53,343 nt of DNA from Nonomuraea aurantiaca. Its GTDB lineage: Bacteria; Actinomycetota; Actinomycetes; Streptosporangiales; Streptosporangiaceae. Below are positions 33,009-40,931 of this stretch, piece after piece; position 1 is the stretch's first letter, and each line of letters opens with the position of its first letter. Position numbers and translations under genes: made by a program. The DNA lies in the NCBI RefSeq assembly GCF_020215705.1, contig NZ_JAIWNB010000042.1:1-53343 (forward strand). Reading direction: 5' to 3'. Below the pieces are notes generated by a model. That model saw only the letters and a program-made list of their open reading frames with translations, was not told the DNA's origin and did not search any database.

Positions 33009-33302
33009 ATGAACGCTCATCAATCCCAAGGCGAGCAGCTCCAGCCGATCAACGACGTCGAGCTGTGCGTGGAGACCTTCGGCGACATCGCGGCCCCGAC
33101 ACTCGTGGCCCATGGCGACCACGACCCACTCCTGCCGCTGCCGCACGGCAAGGCGCTCCGCGACGCCATCCCCGGCGTCGAACTGATGGTCCTGGAAGGG
33201 GCCGGACACGACCTGCCGGGGCGGGTGTGGGATGACCTCGTGACGGCCCTGGTACAGCACACGGAAGCCCTGGTCGAGCACGCGGAAGAAGGCCGCTCAT
33301 GA
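33009..33302 (+). pseudogene. Alpha/beta hydrolase with in-frame central deletion
   Basis: The 97-residue frame joins an N-terminal piece (INDVELCVETFGD) directly to the C-terminal piece of the same family (APTLVAHGDHDPLLPLPHG, VLEGAGHDLPGRVWD). The oxyanion loop and GxSxG nucleophile, about 170 residues in intact relatives, are missing, while the Asp (DHDP) and His (GHDLP) remain. It cannot be catalytic. Its stop overlaps the start of the LLM fragment (ATGA), showing that the two were one operon under the LysR gene. Confidence 0.65.
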
Positions 33303-33620
33303 ACCGGTTGCGATCGGCGCTCTGGCTGCCGCTCTTCGACGACCTCGCCGACCCCCGAGTGGTCGCGCGCCTTGCCGCCGACGCGGAGGAGGCTGGATGG
33401 GACGGCTGCTTCGTGTGGGATCAGCTGTGCTGGCGGGCGCCGGTTCAACAAGTCGGCGATCCATGGATCGCGCTGGCGGCGATCGCGACCAAGACCGAGC
33501 GGCTACGGCTCGGCCCGATGGTGTCGCCGCTTCCCCGTCGACGGCCGGCCAAGGTCGCGCGAGAGACCGCGGCGCTGGATCGGCTCAGCGGCGGCCGCCT
33601 CACCCTCGGCGTCGGCATGG
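33299..33620 (+). pseudogene. LLM-class flavin oxidoreductase, truncated after about 107 residues
   Basis: The first 107 residues match the luciferase-like monooxygenase family: RLAADAEEAGWDGCFVWDQL, DPWIALAAIATKTERLRLGP and LSGGRLTLGVGMA. Then the frame runs into antisense sequence of another gene (Ser/Thr/Cys-rich) and stops at 33775. About 200 residues, including most of the barrel, are missing. The breakpoint is near 33620. Confidence 0.68.
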
Positions 33621-34305
33621 CGACGTGCGGCACCACCTCGTCGGCCGGCAGGTGCAGTCCGATGCCCGTCCTGTGCTGGTCGTTGATCACGAGCGCGTTG
33701 TCGAAGACACTCTCGACGTCCTGCAGCACGCCCGACTGCGGGTCCTCGCCCCGCATCCAGCCCACCTCGACGTAGACGTCCCTGCGCTCGGCGTCCGCGC
33801 CCGGCAGCGTCAGGTCGACCACGTTGTCGTTGTTGAAGTCCCGGCTCAGTACTCCTCGTAGTCGGTGAACCCGTCCCCGTCGGTGTCCGCGCTGGGGTAC
33901 GGCGTGATGTCCACGCAGACCTGGGCCGAGAGCTTCGGGTCCGGCCCGAAGATCCCGCCGCCCGGCTCGCCGTTGCCCGCGACGCAGCCCGTCGAGGAGG
34001 TCAGGTCGCCGGTGACGGTGCCGTGGATGAGGTTCACGGTGAAGCGGGCGTACGGGTCGTCGTGGCGGGGTGAGGCGTTACCCCAGTCGTCGGGGCTGGT
34101 GTAGTCGTAATCCTTGATCAGGACGCTTCTTCTGCTCGGTCTTGGTGGTCGGGATCTGCTTGGTCAGCGACCAGTTCGGCGCGACCTGGACCTGGTCGTC
34201 CGGAGCTCGGGGCGTGGTGTAGGTGTCGAACCCGTCGAAGGTGATCTCGGCGTAGAAGTCCGGAGCGCTCTCGTCCGTGGCCTCCAGGCCCTCGTTGCCC
34301 GCTAC
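33621..34305 (-). pseudogene. Fragment of a secreted Ca-binding metalloprotease-like protein, frameshifted
   Basis: Three minus-strand frames in succession read as one decayed protein: FYAEITFDGFDTYTTP and PNWSLTKQIPTTKTEQKK; after a shift near 34127, IKDYDYTSPDDWGNA and a Ca-binding DTDGDGFTDYEEY; after another shift near 33850, FNNDNVVDLTLPGADAERRD and DVYVEVGWMRGED. The last block resembles the KDIYVEIDWM region of secreted actinobacterial metalloprotease-like proteins. Both ends are lost, at the LLM breakpoint and at the TetR stop codon. Confidence 0.5.
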
Positions 34306-35001
34306 TCAGACGGATCCGGCAGCTGACGTCCCGGCTGGTGGCTCCAGCATGGGCACGAGGAACCGCCGGGCCACCGCGGCCAGTTCGTCGTCGTCATCCA
34401 GGTCGATGATGGCACTGGGGATCGTCAGGAAAGAGGTGGAGACCCGCACCATCATCTCGGCCACGAGATCGACGTCAAGGCTGCTCGACACGTTGCCGGC
34501 GCGTTGCTCGCTGCGGAGCTGGCCGGCCACGAAATGCCGCACGGTGGCGAGGGTCCGGCCCCCGTCAGCCGTCATGGAGGGGACCAGCAGGTCCGGTTCC
34601 GTAGCGATGAGTCCGCCGATCAGGGGGTTGCCGCGAATGGCCCGCAATGAGGTCACGAAGCCCAGCACCACTCTGTCGGCAGCGGTGCCGGCTTGTTCGA
34701 TGTCGATGAGGAACTGGTCGAAATAGCGGCGGAACTCCCGGCGTACCACGTGTTCGATCAGCGTGTCCTTGGTGTCGAAGCGGCGGTAGACCGTGATCCG
34801 CGACACCTTCGCCAGCCGGGCGACGTCCTCCATGGTGGATCGCCTGAGGCCCATCCGGCAGAACTGCTCGTACGCCGCGTCGAGGATGCGCGCCCGTAGC
34901 TCGTCGCTGTCGTCGACGCGCTCGACGGCATCGACGTAGGCGCGCTCCAGCAACGAATCCGAGTCCGACGGCGCCATGAATCCGGACAGCACAGAGTCCA
35001 C
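34306..35001 (-). CDS. TetR-family regulator, likely repressor of the lcp gene
   Basis: 231 residues. HTH of the TetR type at about 40-85 (ARILDAAYEQFCRMGLRRST, EDVARLAKVSRITVYRRF), then a helical ligand domain. The GTG at 35001 has AGGAGG five bases upstream; a longer open frame upstream is promoter DNA. It is divergent from the Lcp rubber oxygenase. A TetR-type LcpR controlling lcp is known in Gordonia polyisoprenivorans, so the same relation is likely here. Confidence 0.85.
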   Translation of the reverse strand: MDSVLSGFMAPSDSDSLLERAYVDAVERVDDSDELRARILDAAYEQFCRMGLRRSTMEDVARLAKVSRITVYRRFDTKDTLIEHVVRREFRRYFDQFLIDIEQAGTAADRVVLGFVTSLRAIRGNPLIGGLIATEPDLLVPSMTADGGRTLATVRHFVAGQLRSEQRAGNVSSSLDVDLVAEMMVRVSTSFLTIPSAIIDLDDDDELAAVARRFLVPMLEPPAGTSAAGSV

Positions 35002-35158
35002 GCTCACCTCCTGTAGGAATTCTGCCTCAAACGCGGTCTTGTGATGCTCGTCACACTGTGCTCTGATGATGATACACAGACTCATGACTTGTTTCTCCGT
35101 ATCAACCCTTTCTCGCATGCCCTGAGCAGAACCCCCCCACCTCGAAGGAGTGCCGAGC

Positions 35159-36382
35159 ATGGCAGAGTTGAGCAGGCGCGAGGTACTGATGTCGGGCACC
35201 GCCTTGGGGGCCCTCGGCGCGTTAGGGATGGCCTCCCCGGCCCAGGCGGACTCCCTGTCCGGCGACTGGGGCTGGCCGGCCAGTGGTTCGATCGCCGGTT
35301 CCGGCAGCGGCGCCGACCCCCGATGGGTGTGGGACGACGTGGCCGATCCGCTTCTCGCCTCCCTGCTCGACCGCGGTGCCATACCCGAGGTCAACCGGCT
35401 GCTGCACGACTGGAACCGCAACGACCAGCCCCTGCCCGCGGGGCTGCCGGAGGATCTGCGGGCCTTCATCGAGCAGGCGCGTCAGCTGCCGTCGTGGGCC
35501 GACCCCGCCATGCTGGATGCCGCGGGCCGCTTCCACGCGCTCAAGGGCAACTACATCGTCGTCCTCACCATTGTCGGCGCCGGGATGCTGGCCACCGCCA
35601 TCCCCAAGGAGGCACGCGCTGTCTACTACTCCGCGGGCGGTGCGGATCTGAAAGACCGGATCGCCAAGACGAACATCCTGGCGTACGCGGTCAGACCCCA
35701 GAACGCCTGGGGTCCCGGCGGCACGGCCGTGGTCGAGGCCGTGAAGACCCGGCTGGTGCACGCGGCGGTGCGGCACCTGCTGAAGTCGTCTCCCCACTGG
35801 TCCGGCCCCATCCCGATCAGCCAGGAGGACATGCTCGTCACGTGGCACACCCTGGCGACCTACTCCATGCGCGGGATGCGGGAGTGGCAGGTGCGTATCT
35901 CCTCCACCGAGGCCGCGGCGTACCTGCACTCGGTACAGATGCTGGGGCACATGCTCGGCATCAGGGACGAGTTCCTCCCCGCCACCTGGGGCTCCTCCTA
36001 CGCCCAGTCGGATCTGGTCCTGCCCAGGAACATGGGGCCGACCTCGGAGGGGGTGGAGCTCAACGCCATCCTGCGGGACATGCTCGCGGAGCTGACCAGC
36101 CCCGGCGGCGTCGACAAGCCTCTCGTCAACGCGTTCTCCAGGTACCTCACCGGCGACCAGGTGGCCGACTGGAACGGCATCCGACGCGAGCCGCTGTGGG
36201 ACCCGGCGGTCAAGACCGCTTGGCCGCTACTGGTGCGCTTCCGGGAGGGTCTGATCGGGCTGCCGCTGGTGCCCGCCGCCGCCTGGCTCCTCGACGAGAT
36301 GGTCAAGAAGTGGACCACGTACTACCTCACCAAGGGAGCACAAACCAAGATCGTGATCCCGACGGGCAACCGGCCCAGCTGA
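35159..36382 (+). CDS. lcp: Latex clearing protein (Lcp), Tat-exported heme rubber oxygenase
   Basis: Extracellular b-type cytochrome that oxidatively cleaves cis-1,4-polyisoprene. The 407 residues begin with a Tat signal (SRREVL, R6-R7; cleavage after SPAQA). The Lcp/DUF2236 domain retains the active-site residues known from Streptomyces sp. K30 Lcp at identical spacing: E151, R167, K170, T171 (RIAKT) and heme-ligand H201 (RLVHAAVRH), equivalent to E148, R164, K167, T168 and H198. ATG 35159 has AAGGAG 9 bp upstream; GTG 35150 is an alternative. Divergent from a TetR gene. Family certain, rubber as substrate very likely. Confidence 0.88.
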   Translation: MAELSRREVLMSGTALGALGALGMASPAQADSLSGDWGWPASGSIAGSGSGADPRWVWDDVADPLLASLLDRGAIPEVNRLLHDWNRNDQPLPAGLPEDLRAFIEQARQLPSWADPAMLDAAGRFHALKGNYIVVLTIVGAGMLATAIPKEARAVYYSAGGADLKDRIAKTNILAYAVRPQNAWGPGGTAVVEAVKTRLVHAAVRHLLKSSPHWSGPIPISQEDMLVTWHTLATYSMRGMREWQVRISSTEAAAYLHSVQMLGHMLGIRDEFLPATWGSSYAQSDLVLPRNMGPTSEGVELNAILRDMLAELTSPGGVDKPLVNAFSRYLTGDQVADWNGIRREPLWDPAVKTAWPLLVRFREGLIGLPLVPAAAWLLDEMVKKWTTYYLTKGAQTKIVIPTGNRPS

Positions 36383-36458
36383 TCACGGTTTTGGGCTGAT
36401 CCCTTGACCTAGACCCCCCGGAAGGGAGAGTTTGGTCGGCATCGGACTTACGAGTCAC

Positions 36459-36477
36459 TTACGAACCTGGTTCGTAA
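36459..36477. promoter_or_regulatory. Perfect 19-bp palindrome, operator of the 36.5-45 kb cluster
   Basis: TTACGAAC-CTG-GTTCGTAA is perfectly symmetric, with an additional half-site CTTACGA at 36447-36453. It ends 9 bp before the regulator start codon and is the only obvious site ahead of eight co-directional genes, so it probably controls the whole cluster. Confidence 0.72.
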
Positions 36478-36486
36478 AGGGGTGCC

Positions 36487-37791
36487 GTGGCGATAGTGAT
36501 CGGAGTGGTGACCCACTCGATGCACGGGGAGCTGTTCCGGGAAGCCGCGAACACGCTCGGCGGGGTCGACCTGGAGTGGGTCAGCTACGACCACGAGGAC
36601 GAGATCCGCGCCAAGGTCGCCGAGTTCCTGAGCACGACCCGGCTCGACGGCTTCCTGGCCGGCCCGGTCCCGTACACGGCCAGCCGTGAACTCCTCCCGC
36701 CCGGCCTCCCGGTCGGCGTGATCCGCTCGTCGGCGCTCGACCTGACCCTCGCGCTCTACCGCGCCCAGGAGCGTGGCTGGGGTCGCGCCCCGGTCAGCAT
36801 CGACACCTTTCCCGCCGAGGCGGTCGAGGCGGTCGCCACCGCGCTCGAGCTCGACGCCGACGCCATCGACTGCCTGCCGTACGCGCCCACGCAGTCCGTG
36901 GCGGACATCGTCGAGTTCCACCGTTCCGCGTACCACCGGTTCGGCGACCGCGGCTACGTGATCAGCGTCCGCGCCGCCGTCCGTGAGCAACTGTCCGGCG
37001 AGATCCCGATCATGAGCGGCATGCCGGTGCCGGCGACGATCCGGACCGAGCTGCACGAGCTCGCGCTCCGGATCGAGTCCGAGCGAGCCAGCGCACAACG
37101 CTTCGCCGCCGGAGTCTTCCTGATCTCACGTTCGCAGGACGAGGAACGGGCCCGGATCGGCCTGATGAATCTGTTGCTCAACACTCCCGAGTTCGCCGGC
37201 GCGTGGATCGAGGACCGCGGCCGGCGCGGCGTCGTCGTCTTCGCCCACAAGGCCCTGTTCGAGCGCATCACCCGCAACTGGGTCGCCGTACCCGCGCTCG
37301 CCGAGGCGGCCGCGGCGCTCGGTGCGCAGGTCTCGGCCGGGTTCGGCGTCGGAGCGTCCGCCCGCGGCTGTGTGGCCCTGGCCGAACAAGCGGCAGCCCG
37401 GGCCGAGCGGGAGAGCGAGCCGTGCGGCTACCTGATCGAGGACAGCGGCGTGATCATCGGCCCGATGGGCCCGGTCCGGGCGGCGCTCAGCTACTCCTAC
37501 CGCGAGCACGGCGACGACGTCGAACAGCTCGCGAAGTCCGTCGGCCTCAGCGCTGCGACCGTCTCCCGCCTGGCGGCACTGGAGCACGAACTGGAAGGTC
37601 GCGCGATCTCGCCCGGTGAGCTCGCCGACCATCTCGGCATCACGGATCAGAGCGGCCGCCGGCTGATCCGCACGCTCGACGCCGGGGGCCTGGTGAGCGT
37701 CGAAGGCACTGCTCAGCACCATCCGAAAGGACGCCCGACCCGTCTGTACCGGCTACGCATCTCCCAAGCGTTACTGCGCTCATCGCGTTGA
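36487..37791 (+). CDS. Transcriptional regulator with PrpR-N-like sensor, degenerate cyclase-like and winged-helix domains
   Basis: 434 residues, not a standard family. Residues 1-190 (IVIGVVTHSMHGELFREAAN, DGFLAGPVPYTASRE, APTQSVADIVEF) resemble a PrpR-N/Rossmann-like sensor domain. Residues 215-330 (RIGLMNLLLNTPEFAGAW, GAQVSAGFGVGASARGCVAL, AARAERESEPCGYLI) recall a GGDEF/GTP-cyclohydrolase-III-like fold lacking GGDEF residues. Residues about 345-430 form a winged helix (LAKSVGLSAATVSRLAALE, ELADHLGITDQSGRRLIR). GTG 36487 follows the palindrome closely. It probably senses the substrate and controls the genes downstream. Domain labels are inferred by pattern only. Confidence 0.65.
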   Translation: MAIVIGVVTHSMHGELFREAANTLGGVDLEWVSYDHEDEIRAKVAEFLSTTRLDGFLAGPVPYTASRELLPPGLPVGVIRSSALDLTLALYRAQERGWGRAPVSIDTFPAEAVEAVATALELDADAIDCLPYAPTQSVADIVEFHRSAYHRFGDRGYVISVRAAVREQLSGEIPIMSGMPVPATIRTELHELALRIESERASAQRFAAGVFLISRSQDEERARIGLMNLLLNTPEFAGAWIEDRGRRGVVVFAHKALFERITRNWVAVPALAEAAAALGAQVSAGFGVGASARGCVALAEQAAARAERESEPCGYLIEDSGVIIGPMGPVRAALSYSYREHGDDVEQLAKSVGLSAATVSRLAALEHELEGRAISPGELADHLGITDQSGRRLIRTLDAGGLVSVEGTAQHHPKGRPTRLYRLRISQALLRSSR

Positions 37792-37801
37792 AGGGACAAC
37801 C

Positions 37802-39130
37802 ATGGAGCTCAATCGCCGCCAGATCCTGAAGTACGCAGGCCTCGGGCTGGCCCTGCCCGCCGCATCGCCCCTGCTGTCCGCCTGCTCCAGCGACAAGTCC
37901 GGAGGCTCCGGCGACGGCAGCGTGAAGTTCGAGGGCTGGGACTACGAGGCCGCACTCGTCCAGCAGAACCTCGACAACTTCACCAAGACCAGCAACATCA
38001 AGGTCGACTACACCCCGATCACGAGTGCGCAGTACGTTCAGAAGATAGTCGCCGAGTTCACCGGTGGCGGCGGCCCGGACGCCCTTTACGTGTACGACGA
38101 CTCCCTCGCGGGCTGGGTCGAGGGGGACTACCTCCAGCCGCTCGACGGCCTGCCCGGCGTCGACGAGGTCTACAACGCGATCTACCCGGGCAACGCCTCC
38201 GCGATGACGTACCAGGGCAAGCGCTACGGCCTGCCGTACTACACCGACTCCAACTGCCTGACCTACAACGCCGACATCCTCGCCAAGGCCGGGATCACGA
38301 AACCCCCCGCCAGCCTGGAGGAGCTGGAAGCGCAGGCGGTCAAGATCAAGAACGCCGGCCTCCTGAAATACCCGATCGGCGTACCGGCGCAACTGTCCGA
38401 CACCTGGTGGTCCTGGGTGTGGGCGCTGGTCTTCGGCAGCGGCGGCAACATGTTCGACGACCAGCAGGCGCCGATCATGAACACCACCGACACCGTGGTG
38501 AAGGACGTCTTCGCCTGGCTGCAGCAGGCGGCGAACAAGTCGAAGGTGATCGACCCGGCCTGCCTGCAACTGCTGGCGGTCCCGATCGACAACGCGATGA
38601 AGGCGAACCGGTACGCGTACACGATCGGCGCGCGGTACGCGAGTCGCGACTACAACGACGCGACCAAGTCCAAGGCCGCGGGCAAGATCCGGATGGCGCT
38701 GATCCCGAGCCTCGACGGTCAGGTGCACGGGACGGTCAGCAACACCCGGCTCTATGCGCTGGCCAAGGACACCGAGGTGAAGGACAACGCGTTCAAGCTG
38801 CTCACCTACCTGGGCGGACTCGACGCGAACAAGCAGCCTTATACCGCGAAGTTCTGGTTCCTGCAGCGTGGTCTCGGGTTCGCCTACAGGTCGATGGCGA
38901 CCGACCCGGAGATCACCGCGTCGCTGAAGAAGTTCGCCGACCCGGCGATCTACGCCCATCTGGGCGAGATCGCCAAGCCGCGCAACGTGCTCGGCGTGCC
39001 GTGGTACACCGAGTTCGAAACCGAGATGCACAAGGTCGTGCAGGGCGTGCTGAGCAACCAGACGCAGCCGTCCGCGGCGGTGGCGAGCTTGGCGCAGTCC
39101 GCTGCCACGCTGAAGAAGAAGTACAGCTGA
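37802..39130 (+). CDS. Sugar-binding lipoprotein of a CUT1 ABC transporter
   Basis: 442 residues with a twin-arginine lipoprotein signal (NRRQILKYAG, R5-R6; lipobox LLSAC, Cys28), then a carbohydrate-binding fold (VKFEGWDYEAALVQQNL, PDALYVYDDSLAGWVEGDYL, GKRYGLPYYTDSN, WWSWVWALVFGSGGN). AAGGGA lies before the ATG, 10 bp after the regulator stop. It delivers ligand to the permeases that follow immediately. The ligand is unknown. Confidence 0.88.
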   Translation: MELNRRQILKYAGLGLALPAASPLLSACSSDKSGGSGDGSVKFEGWDYEAALVQQNLDNFTKTSNIKVDYTPITSAQYVQKIVAEFTGGGGPDALYVYDDSLAGWVEGDYLQPLDGLPGVDEVYNAIYPGNASAMTYQGKRYGLPYYTDSNCLTYNADILAKAGITKPPASLEELEAQAVKIKNAGLLKYPIGVPAQLSDTWWSWVWALVFGSGGNMFDDQQAPIMNTTDTVVKDVFAWLQQAANKSKVIDPACLQLLAVPIDNAMKANRYAYTIGARYASRDYNDATKSKAAGKIRMALIPSLDGQVHGTVSNTRLYALAKDTEVKDNAFKLLTYLGGLDANKQPYTAKFWFLQRGLGFAYRSMATDPEITASLKKFADPAIYAHLGEIAKPRNVLGVPWYTEFETEMHKVVQGVLSNQTQPSAAVASLAQSAATLKKKYS

Positions 39131-39132
39131 GG

Positions 39133-40038
39133 ATGGCCGTCCAAGCCGAACGCCGGCCGCTGGGCGACAACGCCAAGGCCTGGGCGCTGAACGCGCCGGC
39201 CATGATCGTGATCGCCCTGCTGATCGCCTACCCGATCGCGTACTCGTTCTGGGTCAGCCTGCAACGCAACAACCTGAAGCGCCCGCGGGCGAACAAGTTC
39301 ATCGGCTTGGACAACTACCAGGCCCTGCTCAGCGATCAGGCCTTCCTGTCCGCGCTGAAGGTGTCGGCCGTGTTCGTCCTCGTGGTGCTCGGGCTGACCG
39401 TCGTACTCGCGCTGATCCTGGCGCTGGTGCTGAACGAGCGGTTCCGCGGCCGCGGGCTGTTGCTCAGCCTGGCTTTGCTGCCTTGGGCGATGCCGGGGGT
39501 GGTGAACGGCCTGATGTGGCGGACCATCTTCGACGCCAAGACCGGCGCCCTGAACGGTCTGCTGACGCAGCTCGGACTGATCGACGACTATCACGCCTGG
39601 CTGACGTCCGGGACCGGCGCGTTCCTGTTCACCGCACTGGCCCAGGTGTGGAACACGCTCCCGTTCTCGGTCATCATCCTGCTCGCCGGACTGTCGACGA
39701 TCCCCTCAGAGTTGTACGACGCCGCCACCGTCGACCGAGCGGGTGCGGTGCAGCGGTTCGTCCAGGTGACGTTGCCGTGGTTGCTGCACCCCCTGCTGAT
39801 CGTGCTGATCCTCGAGACGATGAACGCCTTCCGTGCCTTCGACACCATCTACGTGCTGACCGGTGGCGGACCGGGTGACGCGACCACCACCATCGCCCTG
39901 CTCGACGTGCAGACCGTCCTGACCTTCACCGACTTCGGCCTGGGCAGCGCCTACGCCTGGGTGATCACCGCGATCACCCTGCTGATCTCGGTCGGCTACA
40001 TCGGCCTGCTCTACCGGAAGGGGAACTTCGAGGTATGA
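39133..40038 (+). CDS. CUT1 ABC transporter permease, MalF/UgpA-like
   Basis: 301 residues, six spans; FIGLDNYQALLSDQAF loop and EAA-type motif ELYDAATVDRAGAVQRFVQV. Begins 2 bp after the binding-protein stop, with its GAGG-type site inside that gene's end, and overlaps the next permease by 4 bp. Confidence 0.9.
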   Translation: MAVQAERRPLGDNAKAWALNAPAMIVIALLIAYPIAYSFWVSLQRNNLKRPRANKFIGLDNYQALLSDQAFLSALKVSAVFVLVVLGLTVVLALILALVLNERFRGRGLLLSLALLPWAMPGVVNGLMWRTIFDAKTGALNGLLTQLGLIDDYHAWLTSGTGAFLFTALAQVWNTLPFSVIILLAGLSTIPSELYDAATVDRAGAVQRFVQVTLPWLLHPLLIVLILETMNAFRAFDTIYVLTGGGPGDATTTIALLDVQTVLTFTDFGLGSAYAWVITAITLLISVGYIGLLYRKGNFEV

Positions 40039-40928
40039 GCACCGTGGTGAAGGTTCCCCTGCGCTACCGCATCCCCTGGAAGAAGATCGTCCTGTACGTG
40101 CTGGCGGTCGTGTTCGCGTTGTATCTGGTGTTGCCGTTCTACTGGATCGTCGCGATGAGCTTCATGCACGAGGTGGATGCGATCTCCGTTCCGCCGCACT
40201 GGATTCCGGTCCACCCGACGTTGGAGAACTATCTCGGTTTCATTCATCCGAGTGAGGCCCAGCAACTCGTCGGCGGCCGGGCGATCGACGAGACGCCGTA
40301 CTCCTTGCGGAACAGCCTGATCGTCGCCACCTCGACGGCGATCCTGAATCTCGCGCTGGCCACGTTCGCGGCCTACTCGTTCTCGCGGCTGAAGTTCCGT
40401 GGCAGTCAGGTGCTGCTCATGCTCTACCTGCTCACCCGGATGGTGCCGGGGATCGCGATCATCATCCCGTTCTACCTGCTGATGCGGACGTTCGGGCTGC
40501 TGGACACCTACCTGGCGCTGATCCTTTCGTACACGACGTTCGCGCTGCCGATCACGATCTGGATCCTGAAGGACTTCTTCCGCTCGGTGCCGCGCGAACT
40601 CGAGGAGGCGGCCCGGGTGGATCGGTGCGGCTGGTTCCGGACCATGTGGTCGGTGTTCCTGCCGGTCGCGGCGCCGGGGCTGGTCGCGGCCGCGGTGTTC
40701 GCGTTCATGACCGCGTGGAACGAGTTCATGTTCGCGTTGTTCCTGACCAGCACGAGGGCGGCCAAGACGATCCCGGTGGTGGCGGCGAACTTCGCCACCG
40801 ACTTCAACACCCAGTTCACCGTGATGGCCGCGGCCGGCGTGCTCGCGGTCGTCCCACCCCTGGCACTGGCCCTGCTCTTCCAGCGCAAGCTGGTCCAGGG
40901 CATGGCCGCCGGATCCGTGAAGGGCTGA
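40035..40928 (+). CDS. CUT1 ABC transporter permease, MalG/UgpE-like
   Basis: 297 residues, six spans, EAA loop ELEEAARVDRCGWFRTMWSV and the C-terminal LFQRKLVQGMAAGSVKG usual for MalG-type permeases. Overlaps the preceding permease and is followed after 3 bp by the ATPase gene. Confidence 0.9.
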   Translation: MSTVVKVPLRYRIPWKKIVLYVLAVVFALYLVLPFYWIVAMSFMHEVDAISVPPHWIPVHPTLENYLGFIHPSEAQQLVGGRAIDETPYSLRNSLIVATSTAILNLALATFAAYSFSRLKFRGSQVLLMLYLLTRMVPGIAIIIPFYLLMRTFGLLDTYLALILSYTTFALPITIWILKDFFRSVPRELEEAARVDRCGWFRTMWSVFLPVAAPGLVAAAVFAFMTAWNEFMFALFLTSTRAAKTIPVVAANFATDFNTQFTVMAAAGVLAVVPPLALALLFQRKLVQGMAAGSVKG

Positions 40929-40931
40929 CAG

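Noticed and set aside
33846..34037. Independent small protein ending in DTDGDGFTDYEEY
   Set aside because: Flanking frames continue the same secreted-protein similarity on both sides after frameshifts, so it is one part of a pseudogene.
35056..35079. CTGTG...CACAG inverted repeat between the TetR and lcp genes, as TetR operator
   Set aside because: Arms are only 5 bp with a 14-bp spacer; such repeats are common by chance. A real operator is expected somewhere in 35002-35158 but I cannot pick it.
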